Assembly: GCF_000717995.1 (NCBI RefSeq)
Contig: NZ_JODM01000025.1
Span: 62,001 to 126,000 of the forward strand
Source of the DNA: Streptomyces violaceorubidus
Lineage (GTDB): Bacteria > Actinomycetota > Actinomycetes > Streptomycetales > Streptomycetaceae
Direction: 5' to 3'
DNA length: 64,000 bases
Position numbers and translations under genes: made by a program. Each line of letters starts with the position of its first letter. The stretch's first letter is position 1. Shown here one piece after another: positions 51,840-61,062 of the stretch. The notes beneath the pieces were generated by a model. That model was not told the DNA's origin, did no database searches, and saw nothing but the letters and a program-made list of their open reading frames with translations.

Positions 51840-52433
51840 ATGGAAGCGTTCACCAAGCACACCGGCCGGGCCGTCCCGCTGCGCCGCAGCAACGTCGACA
51901 CCGACCAGATCATCCCCGCCCACTGGCTCAAGAAGGTGACCCGGGACGGGTTCGAGGACGGGCTCTTCGAGGCCTGGCGCAAGGACCCGGAGTTCGTGCT
52001 CAACCGGCCCGAGCGCGCGGGTGCCACCGTCCTGGTCGCCGGCCCCGACTTCGGCACCGGCTCCTCCCGCGAGCACGCCGTCTGGGCCCTGCAGAACTAC
52101 GGCTTCAAGGCCGTGATCTCCTCCCGCTTCGCGGACATCTTCCGTGGCAACTCGCTGAAGAACGGCCTGCTCACGGTGGTCCTCGACCAGAAGACCGTGG
52201 ACGCGCTGTGGGAGCTGGTGGAGCGGGACCCTGAGGCCGAGGTCACCGTCGACCTGGAGGCCCGCGAGGTCCGCGCCGAGGGCGTCACCGCCCCCTTCGA
52301 GCTGGACGAGAACTCCCGCTGGCGGCTGCTGAACGGGCTGGACGACATCTCGATCACCCTCCAGAACGAGGCGGAGATCGCCGCGTACGAGGCGAAGCGT
52401 CCGTCGTTCAAGCCGCAGACCGTCCAGGCCTGA
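51840..52433 (+). CDS. leuD: 3-isopropylmalate dehydratase small subunit
   Basis: 197-residue swivel domain of the LeuCD enzyme with the substrate motif [17 protein letters not shown] and [14 protein letters not shown] near the start. Overlapping expression with leuC; the operon ends at the strong hairpin at 52501. Confidence 0.96.
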   Translation: MEAFTKHTGRAVPLRRSNVDTDQIIPAHWLKKVTRDGFEDGLFEAWRKDPEFVLNRPERAGATVLVAGPDFGTGSSREHAVWALQNYGFKAVISSRFADIFRGNSLKNGLLTVVLDQKTVDALWELVERDPEAEVTVDLEAREVRAEGVTAPFELDENSRWRLLNGLDDISITLQNEAEIAAYEAKRPSFKPQTVQA

Positions 52434-52500
52434 CCGGCCGGAGCCGCCGCGGTCCTCCCCGGGGCTGTGCAAGGTCGAGTTTCGGCCACCCAACATCCCC

Positions 52501-52540
52501 GCCGTACCCCCGATCAGCCCGATCGGGGGTACGGCCGTTT
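52501..52540 (+). terminator. Terminator of leuCD
   Basis: GCCGTACCCCCGATC and its complement (perfect 15 bp) around AGCCC, then CGTTT. The remainder of 52434-52719 shows no gene. Confidence 0.85.
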
Positions 52541-52719
52541 CTGGTTCCGTCCGCGCCCGCCCGCGACGGAAGCGACGTGCAACTTCCCACGTTAGAGGCG
52601 GTGTTGCCAGGGTACGCGCGGTATTGAGGACCGGCTTGCGGGGGTGCGGGCAAGGCCGTTCGAGGCGGCAGTTGCCCCCTGCGCAGGCGACAACTCGCCC
52701 CAGATGGCACAATCTGTGC

Positions 52720-52950
52720 ATGGAACACGACGGCCAACTCGAGCTCTATACGGCGGTCGCGGTCCGGCTCAAGGAAGCGCACACAAGAGTGCGCGCACTG
52801 CAAGTCCCGGAGGGCGTACGGATGGCGCTGACCCGGAAGCTGCTGGTCATTACGGCCGCGGCCAAACACGATCTCGCCGGTGCGGCAAGGCGCCTGGACC
52901 GGTTCACCGCCGACCTCGACGCGGGGCGATTCCCCGAAGAGGACGGCTGA
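52720..52950 (+). CDS. Small conserved protein, 76 residues, unknown
   Basis: Begins MEHDGQLELYTAVAVRLKEA and is predicted almost wholly helical and charged (RLKEAHTRVRALQV; AAAKHDLAGAARRLDRFTAD), possibly a small coiled coil. No ribosome site precedes ATG 52720, and an ACAATC-like -10 at 52709-52714 is close, so a leaderless or short-leader message is likely. Lies alone between leuCD and hupS. Confidence 0.75.
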   Translation: MEHDGQLELYTAVAVRLKEAHTRVRALQVPEGVRMALTRKLLVITAAAKHDLAGAARRLDRFTADLDAGRFPEEDG

Positions 52951-53087
52951 ACCGGCCGGGGCGGCCCGAGTCCGTTGCGGCACAAGGGTGATTAGCCCGT
53001 TTCGTGTTTGATTTGCGGTATATATCTGCCTAACGTGCGAAAAAGCTTGAACACATTCGTTCTGGCGATGTCTCCGAAGGGGAAGAC

Positions 53088-53744
53088 GTGAACAAGGCGC
53101 AGCTCGTAGAAGCGATTGCCGACAAGCTGGGCGGTCGGCAGCAGGCCGCCGACGCTGTCGACGCGGTCCTGGACGCCCTCGTCCGTGCCGTCGTCGCGGG
53201 CGACCGGGTCTCGGTCACCGGCTTCGGTTCCTTCGAGAAGGTCGACCGCCCGGCCCGCTACGCCCGCAACCCGCAGACGGGTGAGCGGGTTCGGGTCAAG
53301 AAGACCTCCGTGCCGCGCTTCCGCGCGGGTCAGGGCTTCAAGGACCTGGTGAGCGGCTCGAAGAAGCTTCCGAAGAACGACATCGCGGTCAAGAAGGCCC
53401 CCAAGGGCAGCCTGTCCGGCCCGCCGCCCACCATCTCCAAGGCCGCGGGCAAGAAGGCCGCCGCCAAGAAGGCCACGGGCGCCGCGAAGAAGACCACGGG
53501 CGCGGCCAAGAAGACGTCCGCGACGGCGAAGAAGGCCACCGCGAAGAAGACCACCGGAGCGGCGACGACCACGGCGAAGAAGACCACCGCCAAGAAGTCC
53601 GCCGCCAAGAGCACCACGGCGGCGGCGAAGAAGACCGCGGCCAAGAAGGCCCCCGCGAAGAAGGCGACCGCCAAGAAGGCCCCGGCCAAGAAGTCGACGG
53701 CCCGCAAGACCACCGCCAAGAAGGCCACCGCCCGCAAGAAGTAG
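53088..53744 (+). CDS. hupS: HU-family nucleoid protein with Lys/Ala-rich tail
   Basis: 218 residues: an N-terminal HU domain (MNKAQLVEAIADKLGG; GDRVSVTGFGSFEKVDRPAR; the DNA-contacting ARNPQTGERVRVKK) and a C-terminal histone H1-like tail of AKK/TAKK repeats from about residue 100. This two-domain form is the sporulation-associated HupS of streptomycetes, which compacts DNA in spores. GTG 53088 is preceded by GAAGGGGAAG. Upstream 53000-53060 is AT-rich (TATATAT, TTCGTGTTTGATTTG) and should carry the promoter. Confidence 0.94.
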   Translation: MNKAQLVEAIADKLGGRQQAADAVDAVLDALVRAVVAGDRVSVTGFGSFEKVDRPARYARNPQTGERVRVKKTSVPRFRAGQGFKDLVSGSKKLPKNDIAVKKAPKGSLSGPPPTISKAAGKKAAAKKATGAAKKTTGAAKKTSATAKKATAKKTTGAATTTAKKTTAKKSAAKSTTAAAKKTAAKKAPAKKATAKKAPAKKSTARKTTAKKATARKK

Positions 53745-53793
53745 CGGACGGCACCCCGCGGCAGCGGGCAACGGGCACAGGGCACTCACGCGC

Positions 53794-53823
53794 CGGGCCG
53801 GACTCCCCCTGGAGTCCGGCCCG
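53794..53823. terminator. Bidirectional terminator after hupS
   Basis: CGGGCCGGACTCC-CCCT-GGAGTCCGGCCCG, perfect 13-bp stem between hupS and a convergent gene pair. Confidence 0.85.
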
Positions 53824-53860
53824 CGGCGTGTCCGGGACCCGGCGCGGGAAGGCCCGCCGA

Positions 53861-54100
53861 TCAGAACGTCTGCAGCGTCACCAGCGTGATCCGGCGGCCC
53901 GCGCCCGCGCCCGCCCCAGCTTCCGCGCCGGTCTCCGTCTCCGTCTCCTCGGTCTCGATCCGCACCCGCTGCCCGGGCCGCAGCAGCCGGAGACCTCCCG
54001 CGTCGAACGCCGCCGCGTCGAAGGGCACGGGCGTGCCGTCGTCGAGCAGCACCTGCCCGCTGCGGCTCTCGGGGTCGTACGTGTACGCGGTCGCCTGCAT
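53861..54100 (-). CDS. Small cold-shock/OB-like protein, unknown
   Basis: 79 residues beginning MQATAYTYDPESRSGQVLLD; the pattern strand-DDGTPVPF-LRPGQRVRIE resembles a reduced cold-shock OB fold. An acidic Thr/Glu-Gly/Ala linker (positions 50-68) precedes a hydrophobic end. It follows cofC on the same strand after a 9-base gap and is probably cotranscribed. Confidence 0.7.
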   Translation of the reverse strand: MQATAYTYDPESRSGQVLLDDGTPVPFDAAAFDAGGLRLLRPGQRVRIETEETETETGAEAGAGAGAGRRITLVTLQTF

Positions 54101-54109
54101 GCCGGCAGC

Positions 54110-54748
54110 CTACTGCCCGGGGATCAGCAGCCGCGCCGCCACCGCGGCCGTATGGGGCCCCACTCCGAGCGCCAGCGCCAAGCGGAGATCGGCGCCGGTG
54201 TCCACGTCCTGCCGTACGGAATCCACCGCGCCGGGGCTCAGCTCGACCGCGCCGGACGCCCGGTGGCGGGCGCGTGAATCCGTGCCGAATGCGGGGGCCA
54301 ATTCACGACCCGGCGCCGCGGCCAGCAGGGTGGTGCCGATTCCGGCCGCATCCGGGAGAAAAGCACGCGGGAATTGCGTGGCCGCGGACAGCACTCGCGC
54401 CAATTCGGCCGGCCGCAGCGCGGGGAGGTCGGCGTTGAGCGCGGCCACCGGGCTCTCGGGCCGGCTCGCCCGTACGGTTGCCGCCCCGTGGGCCAGGGCG
54501 GCGTTCAGACCACCGCCCGGTTCGTCCGGGACAATGCCCGCGCCCAGCGCCGCCAGTTCCCGTCCGGCCCGCGCGTCGTCCGTGACGACCGCCACATCCG
54601 CGACCGCCGGGCAGGCCAGCGCGGCGGCCACGGTGTCCTGTGCGAACGCCAGCGCGAGCCCCGGCCGCACCCCGTCGTCCGCGGTGTCCGCCAGCCTGCT
54701 CTTGGCCCGGGCGAGGGGCTTCACGGGTACGACCAAGGTCCACTGCAC
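54110..54748 (-). CDS. cofC: Phospholactate/PEP guanylyltransferase (F420 synthesis)
   Basis: 212-residue nucleotidyltransferase, CofC/FbiD type: VVPVKPLARAKSRLAD at the start, VADVAVVTDDARAGRELAAL, and ALNADLPALRPAEL for metal and substrate. Makes the guanylylated three-carbon precursor of coenzyme F420. GTG 54748 with GGACGGAA upstream. The partners cofD/fbiA and fbiB are not in the window. Confidence 0.88.
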   Translation of the reverse strand: MQWTLVVPVKPLARAKSRLADTADDGVRPGLALAFAQDTVAAALACPAVADVAVVTDDARAGRELAALGAGIVPDEPGGGLNAALAHGAATVRASRPESPVAALNADLPALRPAELARVLSAATQFPRAFLPDAAGIGTTLLAAAPGRELAPAFGTDSRARHRASGAVELSPGAVDSVRQDVDTGADLRLALALGVGPHTAAVAARLLIPGQ

Positions 54749-54890
54749 CAGCGTTCCGTCCTTCTCTCGTCGCCGTCATTGTCACCTGCGAGACCCGGCG
54801 GTTCACTCTTCGGGGCGTACGGTGTTCTCGACAGACAGGCGGCCTGGGGCGACACTTGTCCGGCCCCAGGCCCTGAAGAAAGGTGTCAGC

Positions 54891-55715
54891 GTGCCGCGCC
54901 GCAGAATCGGCTTCTGGTACCGCTTGGCCGCGGTGATCTGCAAACCTCCGCTGGTGCTTCTGATCAAGCGGGACTGGCGGGGAATGGAGAACATTCCGGC
55001 CGAAGGTGGATTTATCACCGCCGTGAACCACAATTCGCACGTCGACCCCTTCGCGTACGCGCACTACCAGTACAACACCGGACGCGTCCCCCGATTCCTG
55101 GCGAAGAGCGGTCTTTTCAGGAAGGGCTTCGTCGGCGCCGCGATGCGCGGGACCGGGCAGATCCCCGTCTACCGCGAGAGCACCGACGCGCTGAGCGCCT
55201 TCCGGGCCGCGATCGACGCCGTGGAGCGCGGCGAGTGCGTCGCGTTCTACCCCGAGGGCACCCTCACCCGCGACCCGGACGGCTGGCCCATGACCGCCAA
55301 GACCGGTGCCGCGCGCGTCGCCCTGCAGACCCGGTGCCCGGTGATCCCGGTCGCCCAGTGGGGCTGCAACGAACTGCTGCCGCCGTACGCCAAGAAGCCC
55401 CACCTCCTGCCGCGCAAGACCCACCAGGTGCTGGCCGGTCCGCCGGTCGACCTGTCCCGGTTCTACGACAAGGAGATGACCGCGGAGCTCCTGAAGGAGG
55501 CCACCGAGGTCATCATGTCCGCCGTCACCCGCCAGCTGGAGGAGATCCGCGGCGAGAAGGCGCCCGACACCCCCTACGACCCGCGCCGCGAGCGGATCGA
55601 GCAGCGGCGCCGCACGCAGGCGCAGGCGCAGGCACAGGCGGCGCAGGCGCAGGTGCAGTCGACCCGGACACGGGCCAAGGGACCGCAGGCGGAAGCAGAG
55701 GGGCGGAGCACGTGA
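54891..55715 (+). CDS. plsC: 1-acylglycerol-3-phosphate acyltransferase
   Basis: 274-residue membrane-associated enzyme of phospholipid synthesis. The HX4D motif is in AVNHNSHVDPFAYAH and the FPEGT-type motif in VAFYPEGTLTRDPDGWP. One N-terminal hydrophobic helix. The C-terminus is a Gln/Ala-rich basic tail (QAQAQAQAAQAQVQ). GTG 54891 follows AAAGGTG; its stop overlaps the gpsA start (GTGA), so glycerol phosphate supply and its acylation are coupled. Confidence 0.92.
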   Translation: MPRRRIGFWYRLAAVICKPPLVLLIKRDWRGMENIPAEGGFITAVNHNSHVDPFAYAHYQYNTGRVPRFLAKSGLFRKGFVGAAMRGTGQIPVYRESTDALSAFRAAIDAVERGECVAFYPEGTLTRDPDGWPMTAKTGAARVALQTRCPVIPVAQWGCNELLPPYAKKPHLLPRKTHQVLAGPPVDLSRFYDKEMTAELLKEATEVIMSAVTRQLEEIRGEKAPDTPYDPRRERIEQRRRTQAQAQAQAAQAQVQSTRTRAKGPQAEAEGRST

Positions 55716-56722
55716 GCAAACCGGTCAAGGCGGCCGTCTTCGGCACCGGGTCCTGGGGCACCGCCTTCGGCACGGTCCTCGCCGACGCGGGCTGCGAGGT
55801 CACCCTGTGGGGGCGCCGCGCCGCACTCGCCGACGCCGTCAACTCCACCCGCACCAACCCGGACTACCTGCCCGGCGTGGAACTCCCCGAGAACCTGCGG
55901 GCCACCACCGACGCCGCCGAGGCCTTGCGGGACGCCGACTTCACCGTCCTCGCCGTGCCCTCCCAGACGCTGCGCGCGGGCCTCGCGGACTGGGCGCCGC
56001 TGCTGGCGCCCGGCACCGTCCTGGTGTCGCTGATGAAGGGCGTCGAACTCGGCTCCGCGATGCGGATGAGCGAGGTGATCGCGGACGTCGCCAAGGTCGG
56101 CGCCGAGCGCATCGCGGTGGTCACCGGGCCCAACCTGGCCCGGGAGATCGCCGCCCGCATGCCGGCCGCCGCCGTGGTCGCCTGTCCCGACGAGTCCGTC
56201 GCCCAGCGCCTCCAGGCCGCCTGCCACACGCCGTACTTCCGCCCCTACACCAACACCGACGTCGTCGGCTGCGAACTGGGCGGCGCCGTGAAGAACGTGA
56301 TCGGCCTCGCCGTCGGCATCGCGGACGGCATGGGCCTCGGCGACAACGCCAAGGGCTCCCTCATCACCCGCGGCCTCGCCGAGACCACCCGCCTCGGGGT
56401 CGCCCTCGGCGCCGACCCGCTGACCTTCTCCGGACTGGCCGGACTCGGCGACCTCGTGGCGACCTGCTCCTCGCCCCTGTCCCGCAACCACACCTTCGGC
56501 ACCAATCTCGGCAAGGGCATGACCCTGGAGGAGACCATCGCGGTCACCAAGCAGACCGCCGAGGGCGTCAAGTCCTGCGAGTCGGTGCTGGACCTGGCCC
56601 GCAGGCACGGCGTCGACATGCCCATCACGGAGACGGTCGTCGCCATCGTGCACGAGGGCAAGTCCCCGGTGGTGGCGGTGAAGGAACTGATGTCGCGCAG
56701 CGCGAAGCCCGAACGACGCTGA
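55712..56722 (+). CDS. gpsA: Glycerol-3-phosphate dehydrogenase [NAD(P)+]
   Basis: Reduces dihydroxyacetone phosphate to sn-glycerol 3-phosphate for phospholipids. 336 residues with Rossmann motif VFGTGSWGTAFGTVLADAG, catalytic lysine in GCELGGAVKNVIGLAVGIAD and substrate loop KGSLITRGLAETTRLG. Coupled to plsC upstream; ddlA follows after 93 bases with its own promoter-like sequence. Confidence 0.95.
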   Translation: MSKPVKAAVFGTGSWGTAFGTVLADAGCEVTLWGRRAALADAVNSTRTNPDYLPGVELPENLRATTDAAEALRDADFTVLAVPSQTLRAGLADWAPLLAPGTVLVSLMKGVELGSAMRMSEVIADVAKVGAERIAVVTGPNLAREIAARMPAAAVVACPDESVAQRLQAACHTPYFRPYTNTDVVGCELGGAVKNVIGLAVGIADGMGLGDNAKGSLITRGLAETTRLGVALGADPLTFSGLAGLGDLVATCSSPLSRNHTFGTNLGKGMTLEETIAVTKQTAEGVKSCESVLDLARRHGVDMPITETVVAIVHEGKSPVVAVKELMSRSAKPERR

Positions 56723-56815
56723 GCGACACCCCTTGCGGGCGGGGCGCGACCGGCGCGCCACGCGGCCCCGCCGACGCTGTCTCACCGCCCTACGGGCGGG
56801 TACTCTCAACGCGAT

Positions 56816-57985
56816 ATGAGCACCGAGAACCTCCCCCAGAGCCCTGAGCCGAGCCCTCAGCGGCCGCCGCGCAAGCCGCGTGTGGCCGTCGTGTTCGGCG
56901 GGCGCAGCTCCGAACACGGGATCTCCGTGGTCACCGCCGGCGCCGTCCTGGCCGCCATCGACCGGATGCGCTACGACGTCCTGCCGATCGGCATCACCCG
57001 GGACGGCCGCTGGGCCCTCACCGCCGACGAACCGGAACGCATGGCGATCGCCGAACGCCGTACGCCCGACGTCGAGGAACTGGCCGAGTCGACCGAGGGC
57101 GCCGTGCTGCTGCCCGTCGACCCCGCCAACCGCGAGGTCGTCTACAGCGAACCGGGCTCGGTGCCCAAGGCGCTGGGCGAGGTCGACGTCGTCTTCCCCG
57201 TGCTGCACGGCCCCTACGGCGAGGACGGCACCCTCCAGGGCCTGCTGGAGCTGTCCGGGGTGCCCTACGTCGGTGCGGGCGTGCTCGCCTCCGCCGTCGG
57301 CCAGGACAAGGAGTACATGAAGGCGGTCTTCGCCTCCTACGGGCTGAAGGTCGGCCCGTACGTGGTGATCCGGCCCCGCGAGTGGGAGCAGGACCGGTCC
57401 GGCGCCCGCAGGAAGATCGTCGACTTCGCCGGCGAGCACGGCTGGCCGCTGTTCGTGAAGCCCGCCCGCGCGGGTTCCTCGATCGGCATCACCAAGGTCG
57501 ACGACCTTTCCAGCCTCGACGAGGCGATCGAGGAGGCCCGGCGCCACGACCCGAAGATCCTGGTCGAGGCGGCGCTGCGGGGCCGGGAGATCGAGTGCGG
57601 GGTGCTGGAGTTCGAGGACGGCCCCCGGGCGTCCCTCCCGGCCGAGATCCCGCCGCCCTCCCAGCACGCGTACTACGACTTCGAGGCCAAGTACATCGAC
57701 TCGACCCCCGGCATCGTGCCGGCGCCGCTCACGGCCGAGGAGACGGCCGAGGTCCAGCGCCTCGCCGTGGCGGCGTTCGACGCGGCCTCCTGCGAGGGAC
57801 TGGTGCGCGCGGACTTCTTCCTCACCGAGGACGACGAGTTCGTGATCAACGAGATCAACACCATGCCCGGCTTCACGCCGATCTCCATGTACCCGCAGAT
57901 GTGGCAGGCGAGCGGCGTGAGCTACCCGGAGCTGGTGGACCGGCTGGTCCAGGCGGCGCTGCGGCGGTCCACCGGACTGCGCTGA
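56816..57985 (+). CDS. ddlA: D-alanine--D-alanine ligase
   Basis: ATP-grasp enzyme joining two D-alanines for peptidoglycan. 389 residues: VVFGGRSSEHGISVVTAGAV, the ATP-binding KPARAGSSIGI and the metal/catalytic end EINTMPGFTPISMYPQMW. Upstream, a CCGCCC-TAC-GGGCGG stem (56785-56799) sits immediately before a TACTCT -10-like hexamer, suggesting a regulated promoter separate from gpsA. Ends at a 15-bp terminator. Confidence 0.95.
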   Translation: MSTENLPQSPEPSPQRPPRKPRVAVVFGGRSSEHGISVVTAGAVLAAIDRMRYDVLPIGITRDGRWALTADEPERMAIAERRTPDVEELAESTEGAVLLPVDPANREVVYSEPGSVPKALGEVDVVFPVLHGPYGEDGTLQGLLELSGVPYVGAGVLASAVGQDKEYMKAVFASYGLKVGPYVVIRPREWEQDRSGARRKIVDFAGEHGWPLFVKPARAGSSIGITKVDDLSSLDEAIEEARRHDPKILVEAALRGREIECGVLEFEDGPRASLPAEIPPPSQHAYYDFEAKYIDSTPGIVPAPLTAEETAEVQRLAVAAFDAASCEGLVRADFFLTEDDEFVINEINTMPGFTPISMYPQMWQASGVSYPELVDRLVQAALRRSTGLR

Positions 57986-58024
57986 CGTCTTCCCACCCCG
58001 CCGGGCCCGGCCCCGCGCACGGCA

Positions 58025-58056
58025 GAGAAGGCGATCCCCTCGGGGGTCGCCTTCTC
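58025..58056. terminator. Terminator between ddlA and the remnant lipoprotein gene
   Basis: GAGAAGGCGATCCCC pairs with GGGGGTCGCCTTCTC (15 bp, one G-U) across a two-base loop, 39 bases after ddlA. Confidence 0.85.
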
Positions 58057-58064
58057 GCAGTATG

Positions 58065-58190
58065 ATCAGCGGGTTTCCCGTCCGGTCCGGGAACCGCCAC
58101 CGACTCGCTGTCGTCTGCTGAGGAGCAACCCGCTGCGGCGATCAACCGGGCGAGAGCGAGCGGGCGGCAAGCGGGCGGCGGGCGGGCGGA
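58065..58190 (-). pseudogene. Remnant of a lipoprotein gene (DUF3515-like)
   Basis: Read leftward, a signal peptide end LALARLIAAAGC with lipobox cysteine continues SSADDSESVAVPGPDGKP and then runs straight into the intergenic region and terminator beside ddlA. From memory, streptomycetes carry a DUF3515 lipoprotein of about 150-160 residues with this N-terminus here, between ddl and the Lrp-type gene. Only some 25 mature codons remain and no proper start codon is seen, so both ends are lost. The family name rests on the short N-terminal match. Confidence 0.55.
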
Positions 58191-58195
58191 GAGGG

Positions 58196-58429
58196 CTAGA
58201 GATGGACGACCGGACAGGTCAGGGTGCGGGTGATGCCGTCCACTTGCTGGACCTTGGCGACCACCATGCGACCCAGTTCGTCGACGGTGTCGGACTGGGC
58301 GCGGACGATGACGTCGTAAGGTCCTGTCACGTCCTCCGCCTGGATCACCCCAGGGAGCTTGCTGATCGTCTCGGCGACGGTCGACGCCTTGCCGACCTCC
58401 GTCTGGATCAGGATGTACGCCTGTACCAC
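58196..58429 (-). CDS. Stand-alone Lrp/AsnC RAM-domain protein
   Basis: 77 residues consisting only of the ligand-binding/oligomerisation domain of Lrp/AsnC proteins (VQAYILIQTEVGKASTVAET; GVIQAEDVTGPYDVIVRAQS; VDELGRMVVAKVQQVDGITR). No DNA-binding domain. Probably forms amino-acid-responsive rings or modulates a full-length Lrp. GTG 58429 has GGAGGTTCC upstream. Confidence 0.9.
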   Translation of the reverse strand: MVQAYILIQTEVGKASTVAETISKLPGVIQAEDVTGPYDVIVRAQSDTVDELGRMVVAKVQQVDGITRTLTCPVVHL

Positions 58430-58668
58430 GGAACCTCCAGAGCGGCCACGAGGATCATGTGGGGAAAAGGAACGCCACGGTATCGCGTGGCCGCTCTCCG
58501 AGGGGAGACCCGCGGACGGGGGACCTCGCGCGTCGGGGTGCCTGGGGGACGCGAGTTGACGATCACGCCGACCGTGGTGACGGTCCTTTCGACCGTAACG
58601 AGGACAGAGATGACGCGCGACCGGGCACGGACACGGACACGGACAGGGACGGAAGGGGAGCCAAGGCG

Positions 58669-59633
58669 ATGAAGGGCACTGTCGGTGAGCTGGGGGAGTT
58701 CGGGCTCATCAGGGAGCTCACCTCCCGTCTCACCACCACCCCCGCGGTACGGGTCGGCCCCGGCGACGACGCCGCGGTCGTCGCCGCGCCCGACCGCAGG
58801 GTGGTGGCCAGCACCGACATCCTCGTCGAGGGGCGGCACTTCCGCCGGGACTGGTCCACCGCGTACGACGTGGGCCGCAAGGCGGCGGCACAGAACCTGG
58901 CCGACATCGCCGCCATGGGCGCCGTGCCGACCGCGCTGCTGCTCGGCCTGGTCGTGCCCGCCGAACTGCCGGTGACCTGGCCGACCGAGCTGATGGACGG
59001 GCTGCGCGACGAGTGCCAGGTCGCGGGCGCCTCCGTGGTCGGCGGCGACGTGGTGCGCGGCGACACCATCACCGTCTCCATCACCGCCCTCGGCGACCTG
59101 CGCAACCAGGAGCCCGTCACCCGGGCCGGCGCCCAGCCCGGCGACCTCGTCGCGGTGACCGGCTGGCTGGGGTGGTCCGCCGCCGGGTTCGCCGTCCTCT
59201 CCCGCGGCTTCCGCTCGCCGCGCGCCTTCGTCGAGGCCCACCGCCGCCCCGAGCCGCCGTACCACGCGGGTCCGGCCGCCGCGGGCCTGGGCGCCACCGC
59301 CATGTGCGACGTGAGCGACGGACTGATCGCCGACCTGGGGCACATCGCCGAGGCCAGCAAGGTCCGGATCGACGTGCGCTCCGGGCAGATCGACATCCCG
59401 TCCCAGATGAACGACATCGGGCAGGCCGTCGGCGTCGACCCCATGCAGTGGGTGCTCACCGGCGGCGAGGACCACGCGATCGTGGCGACCTTCCCGCCGA
59501 ACGTGAAGCTGCCCGCCCGCTGGAAGGTCATCGGCGAGGTCCTCAACCCGTCCGCCCTGCCCCAGGTGACCGTCGACGGAGCGCCCTGGACCAGCAAGGG
59601 CGGCTGGGACCACTTCGGCGGGGACGTCGAGTC

Positions 59634-59637
<4 letters not shown>
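58669..59637 (+). CDS. thiL: Thiamine-monophosphate kinase
   Basis: Phosphorylates thiamine monophosphate to the active cofactor diphosphate. 322 residues, PurM fold: [32 protein letters not shown] and [18 protein letters not shown] 58669 with GGGGAG 9 bases before; an earlier in-frame reading through an Arg/Thr-rich repeat is rejected. Stop overlaps the thiD start. Confidence 0.94.
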
Positions 59638-60434
<797 letters not shown>

Positions 60435-60535
60435 GTCCGATGCATCACCGAGCCCGGTACATCGCTGAGCCCGGTACCTCAGCTATTCGTACAGGCGTTT
60501 GAATGCGGTGGGGCAGACCGGGGATTCCGGCACGG

Positions 60536-60569
60536 CAAAAAGCCGGCCCACACGAGGTGGACCGGCTTC
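60536..60569 (-). terminator. Terminator of rpmB
   Basis: On the minus strand AAGCCGGTCCAC-loop-GTGGGCCGGCTT (12 bp, one G-U) followed by TTT, 43 bases after the rpmB stop. Confidence 0.85.
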
Positions 60570-60610
60570 GTACAGCGGACCAGGCAGTGGCCGCGCGCTC
60601 AGCTGATGCG

Positions 60611-60796
60611 TCAGCGCGAGACCTTGCCGGCCTTGATGCAAGAGGTGCAAGCGTTCACGCGCTTCGGCGTCCCGCCCACCACGGTACGCACACGCTGGAT
60701 GTTCGGGTTCCAGCGACGGGACGTACGGCGGTGCGAGTGCGAGATGGTGTTGCCGAAGCCCGGCCCCTTGCCGCAGACGTCGCAGTTGGCAGCCAC
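60611..60796 (-). CDS. rpmB: 50S ribosomal protein L28, zinc (C+) form
   Basis: 61 residues with two cysteine pairs ([16 protein letters not shown] and [11 protein letters not shown]) forming a zinc ribbon. Streptomycetes also carry a cysteine-free L28 used when zinc is scarce; that copy is not here. GTG 60796, GGAGTG upstream. Monocistronic and divergent from the DAK2-domain gene. Confidence 0.95.
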   Translation of the reverse strand: MAANCDVCGKGPGFGNTISHSHRRTSRRWNPNIQRVRTVVGGTPKRVNACTSCIKAGKVSR

Positions 60797-61062
60797 GGGT
60801 CACTCCAAAGACTTCAGATGCACTTACGGTTGATCCCGGCATGCCGGGATCAAGCTCTCGGAGCCGCGAACGGTCCCGGGATCTGAGTGGCGGTGCCAGG
60901 GGGAGCGCCCGATCGGGATCGGGCAACCGGAGCAGCATACAACGGCTGCTCCCGTACAACGAAACTACCACGGCAGCTCAGGGACCCGTCCCGGCCCTCT
61001 TCCGGTGGGCCGGGGCCCAAGGTCTACGCTGCCTGCCACGTCCGCAGCTCAGGGAGGCGCAG

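Noticed and set aside
57873..58145. 90-residue minus-strand protein starting at a TTG
   Set aside because: Only its first 25 or so residues look like protein; the rest is antisense to the ddlA end and the terminator. Treated as a gene remnant.
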